The notes beneath the pieces were generated by a model. It was not told the DNA's origin and searched no databases. It saw only the letters and a list, made by a program, of their open reading frames with translations. Shown here piece by piece: positions 11,001 through 26,000 of a stretch of 64,000 bases of DNA (positions are counted from its first letter, which is position 1; every line of letters starts with the position of its first letter). The DNA comes from Dipteris shenzhenensis (lineage: Eukaryota; Polypodiophyta; Polypodiopsida; Gleicheniales), in assembly GCA_047967505.1 (NCBI GenBank), contig CM106541.1; one strand, written 5' to 3'. The position numbers and the translations under genes are program-made.

Positions 11001-14000
11001 GAGTTCCACTCATTTTGACTTGAGAAAAGTGACTAATAATTCTGCCATGTTTCCCACAGCCAAGCACCACCTCTATGACTATTTTCGCATATCACCTCCA
11101 CAGTTTGTATTTTCTATTTCGAGTTCTTATGTTGGATAAGGGCTTGAGAGAAGTGACTATAGCTCATAAAAGTTTAGCAATCTACAATGGGACTCTCTAG
11201 AGAAGTAAGGACACCTGTGCATACAAGTTCCCTAAGTACAAGAGCTGCAAAGAGTTTACCGAATTCGAATTTCCGTAGTAGGTAGCACTTCAAAGTTTTT
11301 CATAGGAGATAATAGAGTGATCCACTCAGCTAATTTCTTCTCTTTTACCCTCCTCCGCTTTGTTGGAAACCACAGTCACTTGTCTGGCCTCCCTCCCCCT
11401 CTCTCACATCTCCCCTCCATGGTCCACTGCAGCCAAAATTTTGGGTCTTCAATCTCCATGAAAACCTTGGCAAACTTCTTGTCAAGGTCCTCTATGCTTG
11501 CAACGATAAAGGGCTCGTAGATGGAATTTTGCTGCCACTCTTGAAGATAGTGCTAATAGAGTTATCGCCAGTTCCATCCCATAAGTTTGGTAGCTTGGGT
11601 GAACTGAAAGATGCAATCCTGAAAATCTTCATATGACTTGATTGTCCTTCTCTTTCACAATGTGACAAACAAAACGGTATCAGAGCTCATTGCACGATTC
11701 TAGGTATTGCTTGCTAGGCTTCCATGACCTTGGTTAAGTTTTAACTAAGAGCTAGGTGATGTCATATCTACCATGAAGTATGCAAACTCCACAGCCCGCC
11801 AAACTCGAGAAATTCCAAGAGATTGCCATTTGAGTTGATAGAATTCTAATGGTACTAGAAGTGGGAGGTCATTAGGGTACTGCAGCAAGGCATAACTGAG
11901 ATGCCCTCTTTGTTCTCAGGAGGGGAAATTTTTGAAAAAGGAAAAGACAAGGTTTGCTGGAAAACCTGAACCAAAAGGACCAAAGGATGGACACTTGGTT
12001 TATCTCTTGCAAGAAAATTCAATAGCAGGTTATCTATGACAGAAGTCAGCACTAACTCTAAGCACCCAGCCACTAGAGGATGTTGCTACATCACGGCAAC
12101 GTCAAGGCAATCTGATTCATAGCTTTGTGCTCTTAGCCCTTGAGTCACCGTGACATTGTCGAATTATATCAAAGAGTGTTCTAAGGAGGAACCCTTCTAT
12201 ACGTAATAATCACTTGACAATTGCACAAGCTTCATCATCCGCTGCTTTCCATTTGTAGCTGCTCCCACCACTCACAATAGCATTGAAGAATGCCCACTAG
12301 TCCTAGGATAGCTGACAACAATTCCCCTAAGTTGGATATGTATGTCGATATACTACTTGAAGCTACACGGTTCCCTCTTCCTAACAGATCTATGTGGGGG
12401 ATTGGGCAATGCACAGAGCTGGAGCCACGGCTGTTCTTACCAAGATGATAATGTCAAATCATTCCCCAATAGTGCTTCACTTAGAGCAGCATCGTCTTGG
12501 ACTCCCTCAGATGGGGGTGTGGATCCCCGATGCCTTGTTATAGGAGGAGGGGGTACAGCAGACCATAGCAGAGATTCTGCAAGGGCAGCAGCAGCTCTCT
12601 AGAGGAGCATCGAGGAGTTACAGCCACATGCACGGAGAGGTAACATTGCCTTTATGAGAGAGAGAGAGAGAGCACTAAGACAAGACCTGGCTTCCATAGA
12701 GACTAGGAAGCAAGAACCAATCTCTCGGTGGGTTGCAGATAGTATGAGAGTGTGCACCTTGACCTTCAGGCCACAAAGATCTACAGAGCCGAGTTCTCTC
12801 TTATCACTCCTCTAGGGCACACTGGGTCCAGCAGGGTAATAGGATGTCCAGGCACATCTTTCAGGTCACTCGCCCACGATCAACAAGGACCTAGCTTCAG
12901 TGGCTACAGTGGCTACGCAACGAGAGTGGCCATCATCCATGACACTCAAACAGGTTTTGTTCAGGAGCCCAACATCCTAAGCAACATCTTTTTTTTTAAA
13001 GAAGCAGTAGCTTCGGCAACAAAGGAGTCTCAGCCTATCGCAGTCCTCATGGATTTCAAGAAGGCTTATGACAGGATGCAGTGGCCATTTTTGGAAGGCA
13101 CCATGAGGAGTATGGGCTTCTTGGAGCGCTAAATTTGGGTCTTGTGGCCCTAAATACGGGGACTGCCAGTCAGATACCCGTCGGAGCCACACAGAGGAGG
13201 CCTTCTCTCTTTCCTGCTTAGGGCAGCAAGGCTGCTCTCTAGCTCCATTTCTTTCCTCTTTGTGGTAGAGGCTCTAAGATACTTGCTGTAGTCCCATATG
13301 GCTGGCCACACTAGGATGGGCTTACCGATTCATCAAGAGGACGAGCATCTAGACTCGAAGTTTGCACACGATACAACCCTTTTTGTGGAAAAGCACCGCA
13401 AAGAGCCTAGAGGGAGTTTGTATGGGCTATCCATAGGTGCCACTCATTCCTTGGTATGTGTCTTGTAGGCCTAGTTACACCCAATTAGGTCAGTTGGTAC
13501 AATTAGTACATGTACCACTTAGGACAGTTTGGACACTTAGTCCAGTTAGGGCAATTTGCCCTAGGGTTTTGTTATATTGGCTCTCTCTTGAGCCTCCACT
13601 CAGTTTTGCAGCAATTCATTACAACAGCTCGTTTTTGTCTTCTCTCCTTCATTTCTTGAGCTTCCATTGCTTGCCCTAGCCTACAGTGGTATCAGAGCAT
13701 GTCGGGGATCCATTCCCTCAGCCATTGGCAGCTTGTTCAAGCTGTTTGGCAGACCCTAGAGCTCTCATTCCTGCTGGTTGCTTCATTCTCAAGGCATTTG
13801 CAGCAGGCTGAAGTAGTTTGGGGCTGTTTCGAGCAATTCTATCGCTAGAAAACGTGTTTTTGGGGCTCCTCCAGCCACGCCTCAAGAGTGTGCATTTGCT
13901 GCTGTTTTGGTCATTTCCTCAGCATTTTCGATTGATTCCAGCCTGCTACAGCTGTGTACGGCTCATTTATTGCTGTCATCTCCACACCTATGAGCCGTAC

Positions 14001-17000
14001 AGCTGTACCGACAGCTGAACAGCGCATTTAATTGCATGCTTGAGGTTATACAGAGCTGTCCAGGGTGATTTCGGAGCTGTTTTCAGACCTGCAGCAGCCG
14101 ATTTGACACACGTGTGAATTCCGGGGCTGCCTCGTGAAGCGTGACTACGTCCTCAAGCTCTACTTCAGCCGATTTTCAGCTTTGGGGCCTGCTGCTGCAT
14201 TTCTAAGTGCTTACAACCACAAATATTAGGATTTGGAGCTTGCTGCTGCGATCCGGAGGTCTCTCCTTGAGCCCATTCCTTCTCACAGTCTTTATGGTAT
14301 GCCTTTAAACAAGTCAAAACTCAAAAAAAAATTATGGAAAAGGCTCCTTTGTGTGCTTACACTGCATTTGGGTCTCTATTTTGTTTAAAAAACTATTCCC
14401 TGAATGACATTGATTTCGTGAAATCTTGCCACATCTTCAAAAAAGAACTCCAAAGTTGGGACTCGGTTTGGGATCTCGAATGGAAAACAAGACCAGGACT
14501 TGATTATGACAGGTTATAGTTGTGGAATACAGACTCGCATGGGAAGGGGGACACGTTTTAATCTTTTCCAAGGAGTTTAGTTGAGTGGGTCATTCTCATC
14601 TCCTTCCAATCCCAACACCTTATGAAGATATAGAAGATAGAGCCAGAACTCTTAATCTCAGATGGAAAGTTCCTGAGAACATTCACAAATGGAGAAGCAG
14701 GTTCCAGCTAATTTCGGAAAAGAAAATCCTTGGAAAAATATCTACCTTGCTATGGCTCATCCTGCATAAGGCAATGTGGACAAAGTGTAGAAGTGACTGG
14801 ATTGTAGTTGGAAACGTATGCGTACGGGCGTCTGTACCGTACGGATTCTGTGCGTTCGTCCGTACACATATGATACGGTATTCCGTACATGATCCTTTTT
14901 AGCCCCCAAAAAGGGCAAAACAGCGATGCCCCATACATTTTCCGTTTCCGCCTTGTACGCATCTCCATTGGCCCGTGACCCATGGCACCTGTACACCGGT
15001 GACTTCCAACTTGCAGCCATCATCCGGATTCCGTAAAGCCAAGCTCCAGTCAGCCGTACAACTATACAACCGTACGAGCAACCAGCCAGCCTTGAAGCCT
15101 TCAAGACACTTCAAAGTTCAGCAGCCAACCCGAGAGCTGACCACTGAAGTCTGACGGTGTGACCTCAGGAGTCAAGATTCAAGATCGATCGAAATTTGAA
15201 CGAGGACCGAGGTCACTCCCTCTTATCTCTCCCATGTCTGTTGAAAGCTGAAACATGTATCTTGAGTCTTGAAATTTTCTTCTCAGTCTAGACTCTAAAT
15301 TTCAGATTTTTATATCTCTCTCTCTCTCTCTCGCAAATGGGAAGAAAGAAAGGAGAAGAATGGGAATTTGTAGAGACACTGAAGCCTTTGGGAAAGGGCC
15401 AATTCACTTGTAAATGCAAGTACTACCCTCACAAATGGGATGGAGGACCTACCCGCATACGAGCACACTTTCTTAGGATGACAAGCCTTGGGGTTGACCC
15501 TTGCTCCTCTGAAACTGGCCTCTAATCACTCAAAGGGCAGTGGAACTAAACCTTTAATCACTTCAGCACTTATTTACAGCTCACAAAGCATATATCACAA
15601 CCATTAACCATTGCATGATCACCATTTGGCATTTACCTATTTAAATGTTCACAAACAAAACCACTGAAAAAGGGATGGAGGCTAGAATGCCCCTGCTTAA
15701 CAAACATAGACAAGTGCACCCGATTGGCCCCAAACACCGTGGTGCCCCTTTCGGTATTTCTTTATATTTCACAGTGAAATGATTACAAGTTGCATCTGGG
15801 AGACCTTCCTTGCAACTGAGCACGCAGCCCCAATTCACTAAGCCTTCGCAAAGCTTTCAAGCATATAACACCATCACATAAGTGCACTAACCCATAGGCT
15901 CAATCCAAAGGCATTCTCTTTTCCGAGTGCAATTCCATTGGCTGTCCAAATGCAATCACACTGCACCCCAGCTGCACTCTCTTTGAGTGGTTTCCAGATG
16001 GCATTCACAAAGCTTTTCAAAGCTCCAAAATAAAATCAGCAAAGTACCCAACCAAAGAATAACTCATGTAGCACTGCCTGGGCACCTGTGAGCCAAGAAA
16101 GAGGCGGCACACGAGGCCAACCAATAGCTTATGGCAAAAAGAAATTGCAGCAGCAAAATCACAACTCACCAAGTCCTAGAAACTCGAACCAAGTCCTCAA
16201 TCACCAAGAGGACGTAGTAGCCAATGCCTAATTGCATTCTCAGCCAAAGAGGGGTGCAAAGGCATGAAGAAAGAGCATTTACAAGAGTCGACCGGCCAAA
16301 ATTCCACTGAAAAATGTGAAAAGAAGCACTTCTGTCGCGAAGAAGTGGGAGTTCTTGGGCTCAAAAGAAGCATGCTTCAGAGAGGAATGCATTGAGAAGG
16401 TTTTGGAGAAGTTTCATTGCCGGAAAGTCCTCCAAAACTGAGAAAAACCAGTCAACCAGTGCGTGGGACCACTCAAAATTCAATAGAAAGCTGTAGCTTT
16501 GCAAGAGGAGAGGCCCAGGAGGCGGTAGAAGCAAAAAGGTCCAGAAAAAGCCACTTTTGCAAATTCGACCAGCAAAAGAAGTGCTCAGCTCTGCCCGTTC
16601 TACCAAACGCACGGAGGGAAAAGCATAAGTCGAGGAATCCAAACGGGTGTCGAGGAATCCAAACGGGTGAGGAGTTATGAAGAAAAACGGAATTCAGCTG
16701 AAGGAGGCTGAAAAACCAGTCCGAAATCTCAACAAAGGGAGAAGATGAGAGAGAAAACCACACATGTGAAGTTTAGAAGGCCCAAGAAGGTCCACGAATG
16801 GCAAAGAAGCATGTAGAAGACACTAGAGCCACCTGGAACTCTAGGGGGCCCACTGAAGGTACATGGCCCTCTAGGGGGCCCATTAAAAATGCCACATCAT
16901 CATTTCCCAACAACCACTCTTTTAATTCCTTGGGATGCCTTTGGGCCTAGGGATTAATTACGCTTATGTGCTAGGCACCATGCCGCGTTTAATTACACAT

Positions 17001-20000
17001 TATTAAGCCCACGCTTGGACTTTTAAAACCAAAGTTGTCACGGTCTTGTAGTACATTAAAGTACTTAGAATTTCACGCCCCCGTGACATACCCCTCTCTT
17101 GAAACAGCAAACCACAGTTTGCTGCCCCAAAACACAGAAGCGAGCATGAAATATAGCATAAAAGAGTATACAAGAAAGCCACAGCTATAATATACAGAGA
17201 CAGTGAAAATATGGCTAGGAGAGGCATGCATCCATCCATATACACTGCTCAAAATCTATGTGATCCTCGGCGATCAATAGTCAAGATGCATCAATATCAT
17301 GAAGTCTCACAGCAGAAATACTGTCAGCTCAATATCTCGGATGAAACATACACTGTCATCAAGCGACCTCATGAAATCACGATGAGCCCGTCTGTACTGA
17401 GGGAGTGGAGGTGCTAACCCCCTCTCGAACACCAGGTAATGCTCCAGACGCTCGCTCTGCTAAACTACCTATAGGAGCCCGGACCGCAGTCGGCTCTAAA
17501 TGAAAAGCATCAAGGTAAAGCTGAAATATCCCAGATGAATGTGCCAGTTCACCTTCCTCCATCCATTTCGCATCAAGTGATGGGTAATTTTGAAATTTCA
17601 CCAAGTAGTGACGGATAGCTTTATCCTTGAGCTTTCTATCTCTGTGTGCCAAAATCTGCTCTGGGACCATAAGTTCATCCTGTTCTTCCACTTCAGGTTG
17701 CACCTCATCAGGTAAATCCTTAGGAATATCTCCATGATATTGCTTTAATAAGCTCACATGAAAGGCATTATCTATCTTCCAATGTGGAGGCAACTTCAAC
17801 CTGTAAGCTACCTCCTTTATCTTTTCAGAAACCTGGAAAGGACCATAGTAACGCATGTTCAGCTTTGTGTACAACCTTTCCTTGCCTTTCTTATTTTTCA
17901 GCCTTGCCTTCTGAAAACGCAGCAAAACCCAATCACCTTCTGTGAATACCAATTCCCTGCGGTGCTTATCTGCTGCTCTTTTCTGCTTGTCCTGACTTCT
18001 TTGCAAGGAATGTTTGATCTTCTTGTAAGCCTCTTCAAGGCTTTCCACCCATTTTATTGCCAGACATTAATCTTGAGGATGCAGGTATGATGCGAGTTTC
18101 AACTAATAGACGAGCTCCGGTCACATCTTACAAGCAGGCCTTGTTAGATCTAGGCAGGATGCATGATCTTATTATTTATAATGGTCTCAATAGATGGCCC
18201 TCCTCAAGTGGTTTTACCTGCTTCCCACATGGAGGGGGCTCTAGCGTGGTTGACTACATCATGGAATCCCTTGCCTTTACCTCTCGTATCACTGATTTTA
18301 TTGTTGCACCCTGTCCTCCCGGGGTTGATCACACATACCTCTTCTTTAGTATCTCTACACCCCATTTCACGGTACCTCCCACACCACAGATTACTCACAC
18401 CACTTATCATGACATACATTTCGACCGTAGCCTCTCGCCTATATATTCAGCTCGCCTTTACATACTTCTCACATATATTGATTTTATACCCTTACTAGAG
18501 GACCGTGCTACTCTGTACACCCGCTCACTGCACAAGACTGCCCTTCAGGCTTTCCCCCACACTACTCGCTCCACTCGTCCCCCACCACTTGGGATCATCC
18601 CTTGTAATAGTTGGTACGATGATGAGTGCAAGGCTTTACGCCGTCAACTTAGATTCAAAACCAAAAACCATCTCCCATACGAGCCAGAGACGCTACTTGA
18701 GTATCGTCGATTGGTACGTAGGAAGAACCTGGATTTCGTCTGTCAAAACAAGGAAGAGTTAATGAATATTCTGTTTAGTAACAACTCTAAGGACTTTTGG
18801 CAGAGATTTCTAGAGGGGCGGTCACCTTCACCACTCACTGACACTTGAGTCTGGGATAATTATGCACGTACACTATGATATCCCAAATCAGCCAGCTCCT
18901 AATCTCTCACACATACCTCGCCCCACATCTTGCACACTTTTCACTAGGGGGGGTGTGAAGGATGTTGCGATGAAATTCCATAATGGTCAAGCGAAAGATC
19001 ATGAGGGCCTATGCACTGAATTCATTGCATATGGGATTAATCTCCTAGCCCTGATCTTAGCAAAGCTCTTTAATGAAGCGGTTTGTTTGGGGTTTCCACG
19101 CACCTGGACTGTCAACACTATCTCACCCATCCACAAGGCAGGGGATCCCATGAGCCCGGAGAACTACAAGACCATTATGATCGGATATGTCATGTCGAAG
19201 ATTTATGCATTAGTACTTGATTCTGGGGTCAGCTGATTCGCAAAGTGCAAGGGACTTAGAGCAGTCGGACAGGCTAGATTCCGACATGATCATGGGACCA
19301 TGGATCACATTCTCACACTCAGGCGTATCATCGAGGAGGCGAGGACACGGAAAAAGAGGACATATTGTTGCTTTGTGGATTTTCGCAAAGCCTTTGACAC
19401 AGTTTTGAGAGCCCGCATCTTCCGACGCCTACAGGATTTGGGGTATGACCAAGAGATCATCTGGGCCATCATGGCACTTTACGAGGGTCTCAGCCAGAGT
19501 CCGAGTAGGGTCGGGGTGGACAGAGGAGATCATGAGCACTATTGGGGTCAAACAAGGGTGTCCTTTATCACCCACCTTGTTTGGCCTCTACATTGACGAG
19601 CTTGAGATAGTTATGCAAACATGGGGGGGGATGGATGCTCTCTAGTTGGCACGCTGATCTGGATATTGCTATATGTCTTCATCAACAGACGGCCTCCAGA
19701 GACACCTTGATGCACTACAGTCCTTTTGTAAGTCCCATGATTTGAAGTTCAACCTTGGTAAAACCAAGGTCATGATCTTCAATACATCTCAAGTCGTTAT
19801 GCACCAGGAGCAGTTCACATTTGACGGGTCACTTGTTGAGATTGTTTCGTCATATACATACCTTGGTGTTATCTTCTCTAGACCTATCTTCACCATGAGA
19901 CCCGCGATGCAGGCCTACCTGAGCAGGGGATACACTTCATTGGCCAAATTAAAGAGGCAGTGCTTCCGCTCACACTTTTAGGATCCGCAGACCAAGGGAT

Positions 20001-23000
20001 TGCTGTTTGACTCCTTGGTCCATCCAACGGGGATGTACGGTAGCCCTTGTTGGGGGACGGATCTATTAGATATAGAGTGGGCTCGTGTGGAGCGGCTACA
20101 TGTTCTCATGCTATCGCAGATGATCCGCGGTAAGCCATCCGTCCCTCAACGGATTATTCAGGCTGAGTTTGGTTCATCCCCATTACAACTGGATGCAGCA
20201 TTTCAAGTTATCACCTACCTATACCGGGTCAAGGGGTACGGGGATTGCACTTCTCGGCGCAACAAATTACCATGGCTAGCATTGACCTCTTCTATGGACC
20301 TATCAGCAACAAGTGACCAAAGATGCTGGTATGCACGCACAGAGAGATGGTCTAAGCGATTGGGGCTCCACATGAACAGACTCTCTCCCTTCGAGTACAG
20401 CATTGACATGCCGTTCTTTCCTCTCTTGTCACACGAGGTCAACCATATCATCTGCGAGGATCTTTTACAGCTACACACATTCCTGACCTGGTTGGGACCG
20501 AGCGAGCTCCCAATGAGGCTCATCTTCTACAGGAATCATTGTTTACACATCACTGAGGAGGGTTTCATTGACCCACCAAGATATACGCAAATCCACTTGC
20601 CCCCCTCACTAAGGATTTCTATTGGGCAGTTTCGGGTCTCTTCACATAGACTGTGCATTGAGAGTGGCAGGGCAGAGGGTCTACCCCAAGAGAGGCGCAC
20701 ATGCACATTATGTGACACACAGGAGGTCGAGTCGGAGAAGCATTTCATTTTCATGTGCCCAGTTTACTATGAGATCCGAGGACGCTTCTACTGCCTCTTC
20801 AGAGACAGTTTTGGGGTGTTGTCCCGGTTTCTCTTTGATCCAGACCAAAGATGCATGGCGGCTTTCATCCATGAGGCAGTCAAGCATCACGAGTGCCTAC
20901 TTCGATCACGGAGACAGGAGCAGACCTCCTCCTTGGTAGACCCTTCTTAGAGCTCAATCACATAGTTCTTCCAGCCAGAGTAGGTGGACCCCCACAATAT
21001 GAGGCCCCAACATGACCAGGATCCAGAGTCAACGACACGACAGATCAAACAGAGGATTGACGCACAGATTACACTTGGGGATATCTCCTCTCTGTTCAGA
21101 GTCAGAGCTCAACCGACAGGGGCCATTGTAGCCCTTGTTAGATGCAGAGCTATGACCAGGAGATGACACAGGACCACACCCTTGAGCAGCCGATAGCACT
21201 ATATCGCCCACTTCATGCTCCCGCATTCTCATCCACCTGGATGAACTGTTGAGTATGATGATGATAATGATGTGTAGTCGATCACTCTGACATGACTATG
21301 TAGTACTTAGCACTAGCTTTTTGCATTTTGCATTGGTGTGGATGCTTGTTTAGTAGCTCCACGCTCACAGTTTGTTTGTATCAAGATTCTCACAGTCTCA
21401 TAGACCCATCGTTCTTCCGAAGACTTTATTATAATAAACTTTCTTTCTTTCTCCCGCCCCCTTCTCCGCCTCTCAACCTCCCGGCCTTCATGCCTCTCTT
21501 CCCTCCCCCTTCCCCTCTTCCTATCCTCCCCCGCCCCTTCAACCTGCATCTCCCCCCTCCTCCCTGCCTACTTCCTCCTCTCACCCCTTCTCCTCCTCTC
21601 TCCTCTTCCTACCCCTCTTCGCCTTTCTCCTCCCCACAGCTTTTTTGGAACGGAGCTTTCTTCTAGTCGAGTCGGCCTTCTCACCTCGATTGGCGGTGGA
21701 TCCACCCTAAGCCAATCCTTCTCCGACTCCACTGGCCGCGAAAACTATCGCATTTTCAAAAGACGAGTTGCAGCAGCTCAAGAAGGGTGTAGAGCTTGAA
21801 TGCTAAACCACTTTGATCACACGCATCTATGGGTCTCACCCTTCCAAGTCACAAGCTAGAGACTGGATGCTTGCGACGCTTCCCCCAGACCTCACCCCTC
21901 AATTTAAACATGTTCGCCTTTGGGACGAGATTTTTTCGGGTTATTTTGACTCTTTAGAGGCTGCGAGCGCCATGCTCCAAGCCCGTTTTCTATACCTCGG
22001 ACACTGGATGATTTTCTTTGGTGCCTTCTCTCTAGGCTTTGACCCTATGAAGGAGGATCAGGAAGTGTTTTCGCTCTTCATCAAGTTTCTCGGGCTCCCC
22101 CAGGTCTACCATCGCCTTCTTCATGTGATTGGGGAGCACTTTGGTATGGTCATTAAGAACCCACCCCTCCCTAGATTGCCCTCGATAGCTACAAAGGCAA
22201 CCAAGTCTGACGGGGTCCCTAGAGTTAGGATCCTTACGAAGGACCCTAATATTTCAGATGATCATATCTTGCTCCAGTGCTCAGATGGATCTTTCTTTTG
22301 ACAGAGAGTGGAGGTCGCACGCAAACTGGACCAGTGCAGGATCTACAAGACCCGTGGGCATTTCGCCAAGGATTGCCCCAGGAGAAGAAAAGGCCCAAAA
22401 AACCTTCCGGGCACCAACTCCCGTTCGCCCTCGACAGGGGGGTGGGACAGTTCCTATGCCTGCTCCCCCACCTAGGCAAGGTGGTGGTATTGCTCCCCCA
22501 CGACAGAGTGCTCCTCATCCACAGAGTGCCCCTTCGTTACCGCCACCTCTTGCCTCATGTCCCCAACGGCACCCGCAGCACTTCATTGGGTCCCGGTTCG
22601 TACACAACCTCCACCCCCGACAGTTCAAGAGGCAGATGTCTTGGACTCCACCTCCTTAGGAGCTTTGGAGTCCTCCGTTCTGGTAGATTGGTTGTTCCCA
22701 GTGTTGCACCCAACGCAAGATGCTTTAGCTACATTTGCAACCCCTCTCCCGGGCCTAGAGGTTGCCCCTCTCCCTTTCCTAGTGGTAGCCCCTCTCCTTG
22801 ACCTCGCAGTTTCTCTGGTTGGAGGGGCCTCCGCAGCTTTTTAGACACAGGGCTCTTAGGAGCAGTCTTCAACTCCCCTCTTGTATAGAGGAAAGGGGGT
22901 TGGGTACCCCATTGATCCACTTCCCTCTGAAGGGATCCTCTGCACCCCTGTGTCGGGCCTGATTCATGAGGAGGACATTGTGCCCTCTACTTTTGGTGAG

Positions 23001-26000
23001 GCAGTGATTGGGAAACCTGTTGACAAGGCGTCTTCTTCTTCAGGTGGCAGGGTGTTTTCTCCTGTTGATTTTCCGCCACTTGGTTCCATCCCTCGCTTTT
23101 TGAGCGGGAGGTCTTCCCCTGTTGAGGGGTTTATTTCTACCATTAGGTCAGGTAAGATGTTCCATTCTACATCCTCCCGCCGATGAGGATTGTTAGCTGG
23201 AACATACAAGGCTTGGTGGCGTCCTCATCGCCGCCGCAGACAGCTGATTCAGAATCAGCTTCATCCGGGTGTTACTGGCGGTTCTATTGATGTTTTACTC
23301 TTGCAGGAGCTGGATGCAATGATTGTACAAAGTCAGGCGAGTTACTTTCGGGTCACACCTTTTGGTCACTTGCCTTTGGTACTAGGGGAGGTATTTATAT
23401 TTCAGTTTCGGATTCTTTTCTCCCCTTGGTTGTCGAACATGGTGTGATCTTACCCTCTAGAGCCTAGTGGGTTTTTCTTTTGATTGGGGGTCGCAAGGTT
23501 GGACTCCTCAACCTTTATGCCCCTAATAACAGAGGGGATCGTGTATTGTTTTGGAAGGAGTTGCTCTCCTGGGCCCCCATTGCACATTCATGGGTCGTAA
23601 GAGGGGACTTCAACATGGTAGAGTTACCCTCAGATAAAAAAGGGGGCAAAGAGGGCGACATCCATTCTTTGGAGAGGGCAGCGTGGGATGCCTTCCTTTT
23701 CAGTTTTAGTGGCAGAGATGTTTGGCTTGACGATGCTTTTCACACTCAGTAACAATCACTCCTGAATTCTTGGTCAAACAAGAGGCCGCAGATGCCGATC
23801 CATTGTACCGATTGATCGATTTTATGTTGATGATTGGGCCTTGGATAGGAGGAGGATCAGTTTGCATTGCTCCTGGGGTTTCCACTTCGGATCACTTTTT
23901 GGTAGTTCTGAAGGTTTTCGAGCCGTGTTTGAGAGGACGTTCTACCAGCATTAGGATTCTTGATACCCTTTATGCAGAGAAGGACCTCTCAAAGGCAACT
24001 TTGCAGATCTGGGTTTCTCATGTGCAGGGTGGAGTGCCCTCCCCTTCACATATGGCAACAACTCTCTCTTATATTAGCGACTTATATCATCTAGTTGCTA
24101 GTACCAAGAGACGTGAGATTCTCATGCGAGAGATTGGTGTTCGCCAGGAATTGGCAGCTTTGTAGAGAGCAGAAGAGGCCACTTGATGCTTGGATTCAGG
24201 AGCTGCAACAAGGGCTCATCAGCAGATTTTGTTGTATCAGAGAGCAAAGTTTGCCTTTCATGCACGAGAGTCCTTTTGGATACAAATGAGAGGTAGAGCC
24301 AATAAGTACTTCTTCTCTACTCATGGCCCAAACATGGTAGAGAGAGTGTGTCTCAGCTTATTGACTCAGACGGAGTTTTGCAATCAAATCCAAATGCCAT
24401 CATGTGCATAGCTACAGATTTTTATGCCTCCGTTCTTTCAGCAGATCTTGGTAGTGTGGTTGTAGATGATGCCAAACAGATCATTTGGCAGTGTATCCCT
24501 AGGTTGGTGAGTCCACTCTCTCTTGATGCACCTTTTACCAACCTAGAATTCAGGACTGCTCTTCTTGCCCTTCATAAGGGGCAATGCCCAGGTTCAGACG
24601 GGCTTACACCCTCTTTTTTCTTAACCTTTTGGGATATGATTGGGGATCACATCATCTCAGCCCTACAGGGCGTTTGGGACTCCAGTGAGATGCCTGGCTC
24701 ACTTACGGAGGGTCTCATACATTTAATCCCAAAAGGGGGGTGCAGAAATTTAGTATCGCAATGGAGACCCATCACTCTATTGGGAACTAGTTACAAAATC
24801 TTGGCAAAAGCAATCCACCTGCGCTTGCATCCCTTACTCCCTAATCTTATTCATGATACGCAGACAGGGTTTGTTCATGGTAGAAGCATTTTTTATAATA
24901 CTCTCCTTTTGGGAAGCTTCTGAGTGGGCCATGCAGAGCGGTTAAAAGCTCGCAATTCTACTCCTGGACTTTGAAAAAGCCTATGACAAGGTAGATTGGG
25001 ACCTCTTGAAGGGCACCCTTCATCACTTGGATTTTCAGATGCATGGATCAAAGAGGTCTCAGCCTTGTACAGGTCAGCCCACAGCCAAGTGCTTATAGGA
25101 GGGGTTTGGGGAGACAGGTTTCAGATTTTCAGATCAGTCCATCAGGGATGCCCTCTTGCCCCTTTTCTTTTCCTCTTTGTGGCTGAGGCTATGAACATTT
25201 TTCTCAAGTCTCGAGTTGACATTCTTGGGCTCAAACTTCCGCTCAGACGAGAAGAGGACCTTGTGGATTATGAGTTAGCGGATGACATTGCTATCTTCTT
25301 GGAGGCCTCTCCTCGGACTCTCACTTCCGTTAGGACAGCTTTGGATTTGTTTTGTACTGCAGCACATGCTCACATCAATTGAAACAAGACTGATGTCTTT
25401 TGGATTGTGACAATGACACTCTAGATTGGGGGGCTGGTTTGGACTTCACATGGATTCAGAGGGGTGTGTCAGTCAGATACCTAGAATGCCAGGCATCTCT
25501 TCTTTGCAGCAGTTTGCTCCTATGTTGGAGAGCATTAGAAGGAAACTCCTTTTCTGGAGTTCAGCTAGACTGGACCTTGCATCCAGAGTGGTGGTTGTGA
25601 ACGCTCAGACGAGAAGAGGACCTTGTGGATTACGAGTTAGCGGATGACATTGCTATCTTCTTGGAGGCCTCTCCTCGGACTCTCACTTCCGTTAGGACAG
25701 CTTTGGATTTTTTTTGTACTGCAGCACATGCTCACATCAATTGAAACAAGTCTGATGGCTTTTGGATTGTGACGATGACACTCCAGATTGGGGGACTGGT
25801 TTGGACTTCACATGGATTCAGAGGGGTGTGTCAGTCCGATACCTAGAATGCCAGGTCGGTTTGGGCATCTCTTCTTTGCAGCAGTTTGCTCCTATGTTGG
25901 AGAGCATTAGAAGGAAACTCCTTTTCTGGAGTTCAGCTAGACTGGCCCTTGCATCCAGAGTGGTGGTTGTGAACCAGGTTTTGCTGGTCACATCCTAGTA

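Larger units (their letters stand above)
18057..21453 (+). mobile_element. LINE-B1, 5'-truncated APE-type LINE with simple-repeat tail
   Basis: Starts inside the endonuclease domain and continues through RT, C-terminal zinc finger and 3' untranslated region. It ends with a short hairpin and a CTTT tail (21439-21453). The 5' cut is directly against chromovirus-2 integrase, so it inserted into that element or replaced its upstream part. The RT is not L1-like (FVDFRKAFDT rather than DFKKAYDR), and the tail is a microsatellite rather than poly(A), which recalls RTE-type LINEs. Confidence 0.85.
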
